Source: Glutinoglossum americanum (taxonomy: Eukaryota > Ascomycota > Geoglossomycetes > Geoglossales > Geoglossaceae). Taken from it: DNA of 64,000 bases. Under the pieces are notes generated by a model. That model saw nothing but the letters and a program-made list of their open reading frames with translations, did not search any database and was not told the DNA's origin. The stretch's first letter is position 1; every line of letters begins with the position of its first letter. Where the stretch lies: the NCBI GenBank assembly GCA_020080175.1, contig JAGHQL010000011.1, forward strand, positions 1-64,000, written 5' to 3'. A program made the position numbers and the translations under genes. Of the stretch, positions 47,292 through 61,843 are shown piece by piece.

Positions 47292-48569
47292 GGGGTATGT
47301 TAAAAGGGCTCGAATAGTAGAGGTATGTGCTTACCTGTGATACCCATGGCCCTTGTACTCCCGTGAGTATGATACTGACCATAAGGAATAGAAGATGTGA
47401 AAAACAACTACAGGGACAGCAAGTGGCGGACTCGCAGTATTGCTAGGTACAAACGGCTTGCAGGGGCTTTTGCAAATTAAGGCATACTGGTCACCCGAAA
47501 GCGAGTATGTGATTGTGAGGTGATGCCAGTGGTACGACGGAATGGGTAGCTTCCCATAAGGATGGATTTTAACTTTTTGGTGCAGCACACGGTCTAGAAA
47601 GACAACAAACGACATTGGGAAGGAGCAGCCCGCCCAAGTCTACTAGGGACTGACAACCAAACATAGGAAAAGAGAGGGTATTTGGCACGCGTTTGGAGCT
47701 TAAATATGCAAGAAAATCGAAGGTCCACAATACGGGTCAGTGTGAAACGAAGCTTGAAGCCGGAATCGGTGAGGCCGCTAGAGTTGAAAAGGTCTCATGG
47801 TTACCTGTGAGATTGCGGGACCCCCCACATATTCGCAACATTGCCCATAAACTTACTGGAACTCGAGGCTCAAACCTAGGGCTTTAAGCTAACAAGAACG
47901 GCAGTCATTCGGTTTTCTGGGGATGCGTATTAAACCTCCATTGGGGAGAAAGAGGGTGAGCCCCTTAAATCGATCCATAGAACTCCGCGAGAGCTCAACA
48001 CAAGCCTTCAGCTCGACCTACCAGGAGGGTACACATTGGCCATCAAAAATTAATAAAAAAAGGCTCTCCGAGAAAATACAACTCGGTATAGGGCCCCACA
48101 TGACCTAAAAATGTATATTATCTGTTGCGTTGTGTTTTGCTCCCTTACATGCAATAACGTGAGGATCCTTCTGCCCATACATAGACCAACTTGAACCACC
48201 TCGACTCAACCCGGTAACTTGGTGCAATTGGTTTCGCCCCACCGAGTTGCCGGCATGTTGAGAGTCCCAACATCGGCGGAAAGACAACCGCAACCACAAC
48301 ACATTGCTTGGGCCCCTGAAGGGGCTCTTCCCGAGTAACGTGCCGAACCTCTAGTTTTTTGCCTCTTTGAGGGGCTTCACTCTCTTCCCCCTTTTTTTTT
48401 TCTCTAGTGCGACAAGGTAGTGTTTTATTTACCCAGATGCCCTGAAGGTTTATAGACTGTTTTGATGAATCTCTAGCTCTATGCCTAACCTACATGCAGC
48501 ATCCCTCTGCTTCCTATCATGAAATATCCATAGCTAATAAGCTATGGGGTCTAATTCCAGCTCAAGATA
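47292..48569. other. Intergenic, no gene seen
   Basis: 1.28 kb between two minus-strand genes. Short frames only. A TTTTTTTTT run lies near 48391, and complementary pieces GGGGCTCTTCCC/GAGGGGCTTC lie near 48310-48390. Part should be the promoter of the 1064-aa gene. Confidence 0.5.
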
Positions 48570-49553
48570 TTAAACAACAACCCCGTTCAACCCCCTCCAA
48601 AAGACCCCAAAATTCCCATCTCCCCGCTCCCCACCTCCATCGTCCATCACAGCGAAAACGACATCCTTCCACCACCCCCCACTAAATTCCCGCTCTCCAA
48701 AAACCTCCCTAAAGCACTCTACAACCTCTCCCGGCGGATTTCTGAATGCCCCGCACCCCAATGCGCCCAGTACCAGCCGCCGGTGACCGTTGAGCACAGA
48801 AACCCTCAATATCATACGAATCTTACTCTTCATCAATTCTCTATCTGCGTCGTTCTGATAGGTAGGTGGCGTCGTATCCGTAGTGGCCGGATCACGGATA
48901 GCCGCAACGGATATCACCGAGACCACAGGTAAATGCTGCGGTGCGACAGTGGGGTAGAGTAGGGAGTGGCCAGCGGCGAGCGAGTCGCGGATGATTACAA
49001 CTGTGGGGGAGTAGATCCCGCTGATGTCTGGAAGAGGGTAGAAACGGCGCTTTAGCGTGAAGGAGAGAGAGGAGCGGTAGCAGAGTGCTTCTTCCTGGGC
49101 AAGAGCGCCAGAGAGCCAGCCGCCACCACCAACACGTGCATTGGCCATATTGAGGACTGCGACAGGCTTCTTATCTGCGGAGTCTGCTCGAGACTCTAAG
49201 TCGAGTGTGGCATCGAAACTATCCGCGTCGAGGACTGTTATGCGCGTGCCCTTGCGACCAGGCTCGGGGCTGTTCGCCGGTAATGTATAATTGGGGCAGT
49301 ATTTCTGATTGAGGAAGTCCACATCCTTGCGGACGTATAGCTTGCCCTCCGCAGTGACGCTCGGGGATAGTTTTGAGAGAATTTCGGGGAGAACCGCTTT
49401 TGTTTCTTGGGCAAGTTGTGCGAGACTATTACTGCGCTTGGGGCTGCTTTCTACCTCGTCGCTGGGCTTGCTCTTAGTTGTTGCATTGCGGGGCAAGGGG
49501 CTAAAGCTAAGAGTAGTTTGGATGTAGCCCTTTGACGAGGAAGGTGTGTTCAT
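48570..49553 (-). CDS. TIGR02452/DUF2263 poly(ADP-ribose) glycohydrolase-like protein
   Basis: Single-exon gene, 327 aa, of the microbial-type PARG family, which removes poly(ADP-ribose) or ADP-ribose from proteins. The N-terminus is Ser/Lys-rich. The family region runs from LAQLAQETKAVLPEIL. The catalytic signature is complete: GGGWLSGALAQEE (GGG-X7-QEE), preceded by PVAVLNMANARVG. SGIYSPTVVIIRD and the phosphate-binding loop GALGCGAFRNPPGEV follow. The gene has no introns, unlike its diverged relative at 20080-20977, with which it shares the order of motifs but little else. Confidence 0.92.
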   Translation of the reverse strand: MNTPSSSKGYIQTTLSFSPLPRNATTKSKPSDEVESSPKRSNSLAQLAQETKAVLPEILSKLSPSVTAEGKLYVRKDVDFLNQKYCPNYTLPANSPEPGRKGTRITVLDADSFDATLDLESRADSADKKPVAVLNMANARVGGGGWLSGALAQEEALCYRSSLSFTLKRRFYPLPDISGIYSPTVVIIRDSLAAGHSLLYPTVAPQHLPVVSVISVAAIRDPATTDTTPPTYQNDADRELMKSKIRMILRVSVLNGHRRLVLGALGCGAFRNPPGEVVECFREVFGEREFSGGWWKDVVFAVMDDGGGERGDGNFGVFWRGLNGVVV

Positions 49554-49874
49554 GTTCGAGGAGGGAATAAACGTTGGTTGAGGTTGGCACAGGCAGAAAC
49601 GTAGGCGGTGAGCACAAGTTCAATACCAAGCATTTGAGCCTCAAGGATCTGCATACATACCCTAGTCACTCTAACTGCGGGTCATATTATTATCTTAGAG
49701 TTCTGATGGATATGATATTAAACTCCCCCCGTAAGAACAGCCTAGCTACTTGACGCCTCAGTTATAACCACCCGAGTCCTGGAATGCCCTTCGTACCGAC
49801 ATTGCGGAGCCGCACCCTGTCCAAAAAGAAAAGAAAATAAAGAACCGGTTAAATAAAAACAAAGGACCCGGGTA
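49554..49874. other. Intergenic, PARG-like promoter
   Basis: 321 bp between two minus-strand genes; no gene seen. Confidence 0.45.
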
Positions 49875-51051
49875 TCAGTGGTTATGATTAACTGGCTCGT
49901 CCTCTCCCAATCTGAACCATGGTTCACCTGTATATGGCATTCGAGGTTTAGGGAGAAGTTGGAGCTTATCGTGCTCGATAGCTGGCAAAGGAGTCATTCC
50001 TTTTTTGGCAGCTTTCCGGCGGGTGTTCCATTCGATCTCGGACTCGATTGTATTTAACAGCAAAAGCTCTTTCTGCAGCCACTCCTTCTTCCTCTTCTCC
50101 TCCAGTGCAGCAACCTCTGTTTCTAACTCCTGGTGTTCTTCTTCCGCCCAATGTACCTGACGTCGCAGTAGCCGGAAGAGTTCTTTCGGCGACATGGCAT
50201 TCTCCTCCTCCGTGAATTGGAGATCAGTTGGGTAAGGGTCATAACCGTTGGTTGTATGTGTGATACTGGCGGCACCATCAACATCGGTGGACGTGATGAC
50301 CGTCGCACTATCGTCGAATTCTGCGTCAACTTCCTCGCCACTATTATTCTCCGGGGGTTTAGATGAGAGAATGAGCTTGAGACGTTGTATCTTCGGTGGG
50401 TTTAAGTGGTGTTTAGGTACTGGGTCAGAGGGGCGCAGCGCTTCTGTCTCATGCACAGTGCGCATGTGCTTGGCGAGAGCATCAGAGCGGGTGAAAGAGC
50501 GATCGCATTCTGTAGGCCGAAGTAAGCTTCATGGTTACCCATCTATTGACATCTTTACGCCTACCTGGCAATGCGCAATAGAAAGGTTTCTCTCTTGTGT
50601 GGCTTCTCATATGTGCCCTGAGTGCGTACCCACTAGCATGAGGCATGCCTTTACGAGGACATGGATCCCATTCACATGCATATTTCTTCTGCCTGCTACC
50701 AATATGATCGTCATGAATGTGCTGGACTAAACTGTCCATATTTCCGAGATCGCCCGCTGAGCAGCCTTCCCAGCGGCATACTGTGATTTGCGGATGGCTC
50801 TCCTCGTCCTGAGCTTGTGATGTAGACTGAGCTTCAGCAGGTATATCATCTGAAGTGTCGGATGATATGTCATCCTCGATAGCTGGGGGTGATGAGACAT
50901 GGTGATCATAAACTGGGCCCGTCTTCAATCGCTTGTAAGGGGGCATGGCGGTTGTTGGAGTGTCAAGATGATCATGCTCCTCATTATGAGGCTCTGGGGT
51001 GAAGTCATCGGAGGCAAGTGAGGACAGTGGGGACACCGGAGATTCGGCCAT
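49875..51051 (-). CDS. YY1-like C2H2 zinc-finger protein (INO80 subunit Iec1-like)
   Basis: 373 aa. Exons on the complement: 50565-51051 and 49875-50509. The acidic Ser/Asp-rich N-terminus has PPYKRLKTGP, a possible nuclear signal. Three zinc fingers follow: CRWEGC with HIHDDH, CEWDPC with HMRSH, and, restored by the join, CALPECDRSFTRSDALAKHMRTVH with the inter-finger linker TREKPFY. A coiled coil lies near the C-terminus (HWAEEEHQELETEVAALEEKRKKEW). The finger order and the C-terminal region resemble the fission-yeast INO80 subunit Iec1; that assignment is from memory of the family and not certain. Start chosen at MAESPVSPLSS (AAAATGG context), 14 codons inside the open frame. Confidence 0.82.
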
Positions 51052-51619
51052 TTTGGCAAATTGAGTGAATGGGCAGCGTTTCCAAAACGGCAACGGGTGT
51101 TTGCACAGAATTCTGGGCGCGTTTGTATAGAAGTGTTAATGCAGGAGTTTGTTCTGTGAGGGGAGAGGCGTACGTCGGAATAGGATTGAGCATGTCAAGG
51201 AGTTTTGAATGGGTAAGCTGATTGATCCAAGATGACTTAGTAAGCGCACTCATGATGTTTTACCCAACAAACCCTCCTTTCGCTGTGTTAATGTTATGTT
51301 GGCGTATTATCTTTCTCTTCCGAAACTGACACGAATATCCAGGCACTCGGTACCTGAGCTTCACTACTTTTAACGTGGTGGGTCAGTCTCTAATTTTCAT
51401 TCTTAGCCTCTGTTCTCTTTTTCAGTCTGATGAACAAGTTTAGAGTTCTGCAATACGGATGGTTTCCGCTAGTCTGTGAAGCCATATGGCGACTATCTAA
51501 TCATACACTTGATCTGATACTTTCTTTGCTAATATTTTTTCACCGGGCGCTTCCAACGGAAAGATAGGATGCAATTCAATACGCTAACACACTTTGAAAA
51601 CAACATCCAGGAAGAGCCA
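51052..51619. other. Intergenic, zinc-finger gene promoter/leader
   Basis: 568 bp between two minus-strand genes. An 82-codon minus frame from 51253 overlaps the zinc-finger start out of frame and ends at 51005; it could be an upstream ORF in the leader. Confidence 0.35.
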
Positions 51620-52667
51620 CTATCCGTTCATCAGTTTAGCAATTTCACCTCCATATCTTCCACCAACAACCACGGCATTGCTTAAGATACTATCAATCTC
51701 TTTTAGGTCCTCCTGGGTAATAACCACATCCTGTGTATTCTCCACGACCCTCTCCCCAGTAGTTGCCCCCGGAATCGGAATAATAGTCGGCAAGCCACTC
51801 TTGCCGCTCTGGGTCCTAATCCACTCTACTGCGATCTGAGCTAGTGTTAAGCCGTTCTTCGCCGCCAGCTTCTCCAGCATGTGCACGAGTTCCATATTCT
51901 TAGAGAAATTCTCTGGTGAAAACTTTGGCAGACGGCGGCGAAAATCGCCTTCTGGAATATCCTCAGGCGATTTTATCTGGCCCGTCAAGAAGCCTTGTCC
52001 CAACGGCGAGTAGGCAGCAATCGGAATCCCAAGTTCTGCACAGGTAGAGGCGACCCCATTAGTGAGGATATCCGTGGCCCATAGCGAGAACTCAACTTCC
52101 ACCGCTGCAATTGGATGGACCTTATGCGCCCTCCTGATTGTCTCGGCCTTGACTTCCGACAGCCCGATGCCTCCAATTTTCCCTTCTTTCACGTACTTTG
52201 CCAACGCCGCAATTGTCGTCTCAATTGGTGTTTTCGGATCGACTCTTGCACATTGAAAGATGTCGAGAAACTTCGTACCGTCTAGGATATGTAGACACTC
52301 GTCGACGCTCCTGCGGATATTCTCCTCCGATCCATCGACCTGATGATTGGCATTTATCCCACCCTTGATACTGATGACAACCCTCTCTTTGTCTTCAGGA
52401 TATTTCTTGAAGTAGTCACGTAGGTAGTGCAAGGAGTTGAGCTGTGGAGTTCCGTAGATTTCACCACCATTCCAAAAGTTAGCCCCGTGTGCGAGTGCGG
52501 TTTTCATAACTGAGAACGCCTGTTCCTCGGGGGTTACTGTAGGGCGCCATGTGAAGCCTATCGAGACTTCATGTCAATGGGTTGTCCATTGGGCTGGAAA
52601 AGATATGAACCTTACCCATAAGGCCAAAGCCGGTTTTCCCGACTGGTTTGCCTGTTATGGAAGCCAT
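51620..52667 (-). CDS. Aldo-keto reductase, AKR8 pyridoxal-reductase type
   Basis: NADPH-dependent reductase, 329 aa; the AKR8 group reduces pyridoxal to pyridoxine. Exons on the complement: 52616-52667 and 51620-52557. The join gives GKTGFGLMGFTWRPTVTPEEQ. The active-site region is GANFWNGGEIYGTP, with Tyr in EIYG; the usual Asp is replaced as in AKR8 proteins. Lys lies in VISIKGG. The catalytic His position reads FQCARVDP, again the AKR8 form. The cofactor end is PIPGATTGERVVEN. Substrate is inferred from the subfamily pattern only. Confidence 0.9.
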
Positions 52668-53648
52668 ATTTGACAGATCCGATTTGACGGTCTAATATTT
52701 TTCGGGAAATTCAGTGAGGTAGCCCACGAAAGCCTCTCAATAATAGAATGAAGAACCCTTCAAAGTTCACAGCTTTGTGAATGCAGTTGCTGATGGATGT
52801 TGATGATGGTACCTTGGTCCATCAACCTTAAATGCTACGACGTTATACAGCTATCACTAGACTATTCCGGAAACTCCGTAATATCCGCAGGGTTACTAGG
52901 GTCTAAACTCCGAATCTGGGAGGAGGGAAAGTATTTTCCCGGAAGACCAATATCTCCGAAAAATCCAATGGAGAACAAACAGGAGTATAGTACCTAGAGC
53001 AGTCTGCGAATTAACCTAATCTGTATATCGGATCGGTTAGTCCGCAGGAACCCACGATTACAGCGGCGGTAGGGGTGCCTTAACTCCGTGCGGCACACAA
53101 CACTTACCTCCAATAGATATAATATAAAACTTTTCGTAATGATTTCCTAATGGGTCAATCAATATGTTTACGTAGGACTGGGGTGCAGTCCTGCAGACCT
53201 TTTTTTTGGACGTATCGCGTTGGGCGCAGGCGGGTATTGCAATAAGAGTCCTGCATGAGGAGTACTTTCCTACGAAGGTACGTACCAGATTATCATCATC
53301 CCATGGGGTGTTGCCATTATATCAGTTGGCATGTCTCTTTTGTTGACACACCAGACCTAAGTCTTCAATTGTTTTGATAGTAAACAAAACTAGGAGGTCC
53401 TAGAAAAACAAGATATCTACTTGACCGTGGTTGAAGTGCCAAGCAAACGCCGTTCACTGTAGAAACATATGCACCCACAACCGTCTGTTGAAAATCATTT
53501 TTCTGAGGAAATGCCGTTGAAGGATAGATGCTTTTTTTTGAGTCATCCCATCGTAAGTCGTGTTGAATTTAGCTTTCCATTCATTAACAATCACGCCATC
53601 CACATATGTTGCGGCATACCATCCCCAGTGTTGAATCGAGGTTGGAAT
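52668..53648. other. Intergenic, no gene seen
   Basis: 981 bp between two minus-strand genes: promoter of the reductase and 3' flank of SAH1. Short frames only. Confidence 0.5.
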
Positions 53649-55358
<1,710 letters not shown>

Positions 55359-55894
55359 GATTATTTTGGGCTCGGATGTAAGTTGGTTGTGCGATGTTAA
55401 AACCAGTGATAGCTCGAGTATTGTAAAACGGTATATGGTCTTACAAAGATAGGGAATTAGGAATTGACGGTAGTAGTTTTAAGTTGATGATGGAGCGGTA
55501 TACGAAGTTTCGGGAAGTTTTACCTCGCTTGTGCGCTTGTGCGTTGCCCAGCCAATCAATTATCTATCCGCTATTGGAGTTTGGTTTAAGCTAGTCCTGA
55601 AATTCATGTTTGGTTCACTTCGACGCACAACATAAAGTGGTTGCGAGTTCGTTCAACTTGGGAGAGCTCCCCATAACCACTACCGATGGGCTCCGGAGAC
55701 TCACTATAATCACCATTTGATGGACATGCCCCCAAGTACTCGCTCAGCGGGAAACGGGAAATAATGCTTGCCTTAGAAGGGTATGTATGAATGCGAAGAC
55801 TTGACTAATGAATGGCTTAGCTTAAACAAGACAGCAGCTATCCAAGAGCAACTTATTGATGTTGTTTAAGTAGGGTGCCATCCCGTATATTTAA
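55359..55894. promoter_or_regulatory. SAH1 promoter and MON2 3' flank
   Basis: 536 bp between two minus-strand genes. A CCAAT motif at 55552-55556 (ATTGG in the SAH1 direction) lies about 195 bp upstream of the SAH1 start. No gene. Confidence 0.4.
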
Positions 55895-58800
55895 CTATTT
55901 GTATACGCTAACGCGTTCCGCATTGTAAATGCCAAATTCACCCCCAATGACATCTAACGCCGTCGCAAGGCATTTCAGAAGGTCTTGGTCGCCTTTAGTC
56001 ACAGCTACCGCGCGAGATATCAATGGGAAAAGCCTATGTAGGTGCTTCTTGTGCTCTGAAATCACGCCCGTAGCGTCTGGTATCGAACGCGGTTCTGAAT
56101 CTAGAGAAGTGAGCCTTTGTATTATGTAGAGGAGCTCTTTGCGCTGTGAAAGCGGCTGCGGCATGCGACCCCTTAGGGGTTGGTCCTATAGTAGTGAGGA
56201 GTAAATATTGGGTCTGGACCTGAAAGCGACGGGGAGGGAAACGACTTACGGAGATATATGCGCGAAGGGTTAGGCCTGCGCGGAGGATAAGGTAAGGCGA
56301 GGCGGCTTGCGCCAGTTTAATACGCTCTACTGACCCTTATAAAATTGTCAGTTTGAGCCGCATTAGGAGACTATATAGCGAACTTGCCGTCATTTTTTGT
56401 CACAAGACAAAAGAGTTCATCTAGGCAAACATAACTCATCTTCGATCTACGTTGTGGTTGATGATCAAATGTTTGCCCAGGTCGAGAATTATATAACTCC
56501 TTCAAAATCTCTCCTCCAGGATCTGAAAGCTCGTCTGACTCCGGTTCGTGGACGAATGAGTTGATAAAAATACTTTCAGCATAAGCCCGACGTGTCTTGT
56601 CAGCAACGACAGCAGAACCTAACGCTGGTGTAATGAGGTCACGAATTCTTAGGAATGAGTTGATATCGGATTCCTGATCGAATAAAATGTTAGAATTTTC
56701 AGTTGCCTGAGAACAATCTGCTGCAGCAATTGCGCCGGCGATCGTCACAATACGTTTCCAGATCTGACGAAGTTCTTTGTCGCCGATTAACAGCTGTCTA
56801 ACTGAGTTCATTGCTGGCTCTAGGATAGCAAGGGATGTTGATGTTGCTACCACCCACGGCGAAGATCCCCTGACTTCCCTAGAGAAGCCATATTTCAACA
56901 CAATCGGTACAATCAAAGCATCTAAAGATAGTCGAAAAGCTCCGCTGCAATAGACCTCTTTGTCGTCGACGTGGAGGAGAATCAAAGACTGCAGTAAGCT
57001 CATAGAGGCTATAGACAGGGCGATGTATGTCAACCGTTTCCCCTGCCCAGGTATAGCATCAATATTATGGGACGGGGAGTGCTGTTTGAAGGCGAGGGTC
57101 GTGAAGTCCGCCACAGTTCTGATGATCGCTGATGGTACACCCTCAATATCTGTTCGGATGAGCTTCACTGTGTCGATGACCTGCTTCTGAAGCGGAGTTA
57201 GGTATTCAACATCCGCCGAGTATGTCGGACTGTCTGGAAAGAGTATGCAGTCTCGCAACAGACCGAGGATACACTCTACACGCGAGGCATCTATATCTTG
57301 CTCGATGAGGCGGTAAATCTCCCTAAACGACCGAACATACGATAGAAGCGTATCTTGGATGTTAGACTTGGGACTAGTGGCTGTGCCGGGAACGACCGGG
57401 ATTCCTCGTCCTGACCATAGCCCCCACGCTAGCTCAATCGATGGCTTTCCCACTTTGTTCACATGGTCGACCTTCGCCAATACCATTCCAAGGACTCTGA
57501 AGATGGCGGCATTCACATCTAGAGATTGGCGATCGAGTAGTGTTATGAGATGTCGGATCAAAGTCTCCCAGGAATTAGTAAAGTCTACTTGTTGTGTAAA
57601 TGTATCAAGGTAATTGGCGTAAAGCCCAGCTACCCCGTTCAGAATAATAATAGTCGTCTCGTTCCAACTCCTTTTCTCTAGCTCAGTTTCGAGCCGGGTG
57701 TGCTGAACATTATTGGCATTAATCATTTTAAAAATGACAGTCTTAAGGCATAGGCTCCAAGCCTGCGGGCTTAGCAAATCTCCATAAGCATCAAAGATCC
57801 TGAGAAGCGTCTGAACAGCCCCTGTTGCGGATTAGAGACGATCTACATCTTTTGCAGCATGACAGATAACGTACCGTTGCGGACCTCCGCTCTAAGGTCC
57901 GTTGTTACGGCAGCTAGGCGCAGGAGGAGTAACATCCACAATGCCGCATTTGAATCGCGTTCGTCATCGTTCGCTACAAGCGTCAGCAAATCGCGCTCGT
58001 CCTTGGCTTCTGATACGCTTTGCTCGAGAGAAAAGGAAGCAATTCTCCCTTGAAGATAATCAGAGACGTTCCAGAAGAATGTAATCGTCTTCCCAAACCG
58101 TCAGTCTTCCGTTCCTACTCGGGTACGGTGGTTAGACTTACTGTGAGTGAAATATTTAGGTCATCGTCCTGGGAGCAAAATTCGAATAGGGTATCCACCA
58201 AGACCAAAATACAAGAAGTCGGAAGGGAAGAAAGGAAGTCAGAGCATATGAGTTGGAGAGAGCTAAACGAGGATCGAATGAGCTTTGGTGATCTTCCTTT
58301 GGAAGCCCGTCTCAAAATAGAAGGTGGTGCGCTCTCCCTGAGGCTGGCTGCAGGCGAAGGTGGAGTCTCGCCCCCGAATACGCTTGTCATAATGTCAAAG
58401 ACAATATCCCATCCAGAAACCAGCGCCTCACCAGATTGTTCCAGTACAGATTTTAGCGCATCTAAGGCAATTCTATGGACTTCAATACCTGCTCCCTGAG
58501 CTGCAACACTCGCCTCAAGGACTTCTTCTCCGAGACCGCAAATCTCTGCGCGTAACGCTGACAATACCCTTTGCTGGACATCAGCGCGTATCCCAGTGGG
58601 CTCAGACGTCGTCGTCATAGCGGCTTCCATAACCACTGTAGTCAAGACTTCCGCAGATTTCAGACGCACGGAGGCACTCGCACACGTGGAACATGCTACA
58701 GAGACGAGTTCCTGAATCAGTATATCCCAGCCGCTGGCGTCTGGCCCATTAAATATCAGGCGAGACATATTGATACTGGCAAGTTCGCCGAGTTTGGCCA

Positions 58801-61535
58801 GCCCGAAATGGTCCTCTTGCAGCTGAGATGAGGTAGACGTGGAGACGCCAGAGATGCTAGGAAGCCTACGGTGAGCCTGACTCATCCGTGGAAATGCTAG
58901 GGGCGTAATAGGGCTCCCCGATTCTTCTCCGCGAGCAGAAGCATTAGGGTTGCCTAGCAATTTGCAAAGTGCCACCAATACATCGATGAATGACTCGTTC
59001 GGAAAATCACTTGTACTCTCAAACATCCTGGAAGCTGCCGTCTCCACGGCTGTTATCTCAGCGCCAAAGTTAGCCTGCAGGGACGGGGCATCGCCGGCGC
59101 CTTGACCCTCTCCTTTTTGCGGGTAGGAATTTTGCCGCCCAACCTTCCTCGAGGACGCAAAGATTACATATTCAGCTTGCTGGAGAGTCTCAAGGATGAT
59201 AGACCATGCACTCCCTAGAGTAGGGCCTAGCGCTATTCCTAAGTTTAGGAGAGCCCGCAAGCATAGAAGATTTCGCGTGGTAAGTGTTGAAGTATTTGCA
59301 TCAAGGGCTGTCTGTTGACTACGCTCAATAGTTGTTGTCGGTGAATGGCTGACAAAGGCATCGACAGTGAGAAGGCCCTTTGCGTTCTTGAAGATGCTTT
59401 GCGTCTCCGCAGCTGGTGTGCTTGGGGAAGCGCCTGCGTTGGCCGATAAGACATTAGATGGCACCGCTGCTTTGCCAAGAGTCGTTAAAAAAGTATCTCT
59501 CGGTGTGTCAAGCCTTAGTAGGCCAGCAACATGTGTAAACTTTTGGAATGACCGGACTAGGCTATGGTAGAACTCGGAATCCAGTGCCGCGTTCAGAAAA
59601 GTTGAGCATGCTGCCAAAATGGCAGGCCAGCAATTTTCTACCATTGCCGCTGTAGTCTTAACTTCAGAGAAGAGTGGGAGAGCGTCCAGAGTTAAAGGAT
59701 TAACAGGAACCTGACTTCTCTTGGCCGACCGCTTTCTACCAGGTTCTGGACTTGTAGAATGCGGAGAAGGTCCTGTCTCAGTTATGGGCGCCAGGGCCCC
59801 ATCCTGTTCTAGATTGACTGGAGTCCGATTCCTCCTTTTGGCTCTGCCCTCAGTAGGTATCGTCAACGGTAGAATAAACTTCGCTAAACCCTCGGAGAAG
59901 TTGTTAATGCACGTCAGGACTAAACTATAGATATACGACTCTGGTAAAGTAGGTGGTTCCGTTTTGTCAAGCTGGTCGATGCAAGGCACCCGTACGGAGC
60001 TCCACTGCGTACTTATTCCCGGGACTCCCAATTCGTTCATCCCACCCCCACCGCCGATCATGCCCCCAACACCAGCAGCTTCCATAGCAGCCTGCTCACC
60101 GAAAGGATCTCCTGAGGTTGACTGGGCCCCTGGAATTGTGGACTGGTGGCCAAGACCTATGACAGCTGGTTTCTCTGTTGCTAGGCGCACCAGTGCCGCA
60201 ACGTGATTCTTCAAGATAGACTTTTTCCCTTCTTGTTCATCGTACTGGGAATATATCTTTCGAGTAAGACCTGGCTCCGCATAGATACCTCTAAATACTT
60301 CCATACAAAGCGCTCGCTTCCAAGGCGGTGCGGCATCTGGGTCGAGCATGTGAGTCAGGAGACCCAAAGCCATCTCACATTCTGACGAAAGAATAGTGAG
60401 ATGACGCCTCAGCATTACATACAGCACCCTCGTCACACGCACTGCAGTGGGAAAGTTTAGGCGTTCTGACAACGACCTGATCACGAAGGGCATAACTCGG
60501 ACGCGAAGTACATTAGCCTGTTCTGGGTGAGACAGAAAGATATCGGCATGGTTTGTCAATATCGACTCAATCAACTCGAGGCCGAACGTTTGGGGCATTG
60601 CCGTAAAGCGAAGAAATTGGGGTTTCTGCCTCTCTGTGAGAAGGCAAAGGTCATTGAATGCCTTGACATGGGTCGTCAACGGTTGATATCTTGCTGGCAT
60701 CAGAAATGCACATACCCTGTAGGCATCGAGTGCCGAAGACCTAAGCTGTACTGGGCCATCTTCGGCTGGGGCCTCGCCTACCGTCGGTAGCTCTAATGCC
60801 CTTTCTTGAAGGCGTTAGAAACTTGACAGTTCGTTAAGATACCAGTACTTACCGTCTTCCGTGACAACTTTGTCGAAAACCGAGACAAAGAGTTGCTGCA
60901 GCGTTGCTGCGGCGGTGTTGTTAACCACGCCGGTCTTACTGCTTTGGAGAATGGAGCATATTAACAAGGCGCTCCCAAGAAGTTCGCCTCGTAAGTCATC
61001 TGCATAATTTTGTAGTAAAGATGGTAGCGCCTGCAAAATTTTAAGTTGTATATCAAGGCCTATGAATTGTTGAGTATATCTTTTGATACGGTGTAGTAGT
61101 CGTCATACCCAATGATGTAGCTTCTCGAAAAGCCTCCAGGACTTCCTTTAGTCTTGCCTTTGAGAGGCCTCGAGATACTATTAACCTTTGCAGACAAACA
61201 ACTGCAATACCTGTGAACTTGGTATTACGAGTTCCGCAGGCAATGAGAAAAGGATCCAGGAAATTCGGTCGTTGGCTCAAGTCTATTGAATATATTAGAA
61301 TACCTTTAGCTAGAGAACGTGCGGGGAGCTAAGGGTATACCCGCGGCGACCTGGGCCTCAGAGCTTGTTGGGATTGCTTTAAGATCATTAAGAGATCTAT
61401 CTGCTGCCTGCATTCGTGTTAGCAAGCTCTCCCACAAACATGAACGTAGCTTCATACATTCCGGAGCTCTGAATTCTTTCTTTTGGATTCCTGTATCAAA
61501 TTTGAGAGCTCCGAAAGAAGAATTTGAGCAGTCAT
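55895..61535 (-). CDS. MON2: Mon2 (Arf-GEF-like HEAT-repeat trafficking scaffold)
   Basis: Large peripheral Golgi/endosome protein related to Sec7-type Arf-GEFs but without a Sec7 domain; 1719 aa. Exons on the complement: 61458-61535, 61341-61407, 61109-61282, 60853-61059, 60716-60804, 58142-60661, 57875-58088, 56388-57821, 56250-56335, 55895-56185. The start MTAQILLSELSNLIQESKRKN and DLSQRPNFLDPFLIACGTRN form the DCB domain. The HUS region follows with FNDLCLLTERQKPQFLRF and LELIESILTNHADIF. Later joins give NISLTTITFFWNVSDYLQG and NGAVQTLLRIFDAYGDLLSPQAW. Four introns end in AAG (56336, 58089, 60662 and 60805 on the + scale) and the 56336-56387 intron is GC-AG. It ends RVSVYK. Confidence 0.94.
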
Positions 61536-61843
61536 GCTACAGCCTTGTTGGGCCGTGGCCCTCTTCACACGTCCCTCTCTCGTTCAGTGCTGTAAATGCG
61601 TTCCCCGATACCTAAGACTTCTGTAGGTATACCATGCGTTGTGGTATGCGTGACCTCTAACTCCAACGTCATACAAAAGCGGCTCCAGAATCTTCCAATA
61701 GCGGCTCCAGAGAGGTATTTGCCCCTCCAAACCACAAACTCATTCAGTACACTGATTACGACGGCTAGATCCCTGCTTAACCTGCCTAGCTCCGAGGAAA
61801 GGGCCTACTTAATAATATCTCATACAATCACTCAGATACTAAA
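61536..61843. promoter_or_regulatory. Divergent promoter MON2 / MMS2
   Basis: 308 bp between divergent start codons. The + strand frame that enters MMS2 exon 1 from 61596 is out of frame with it and is a shadow. Confidence 0.4.
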
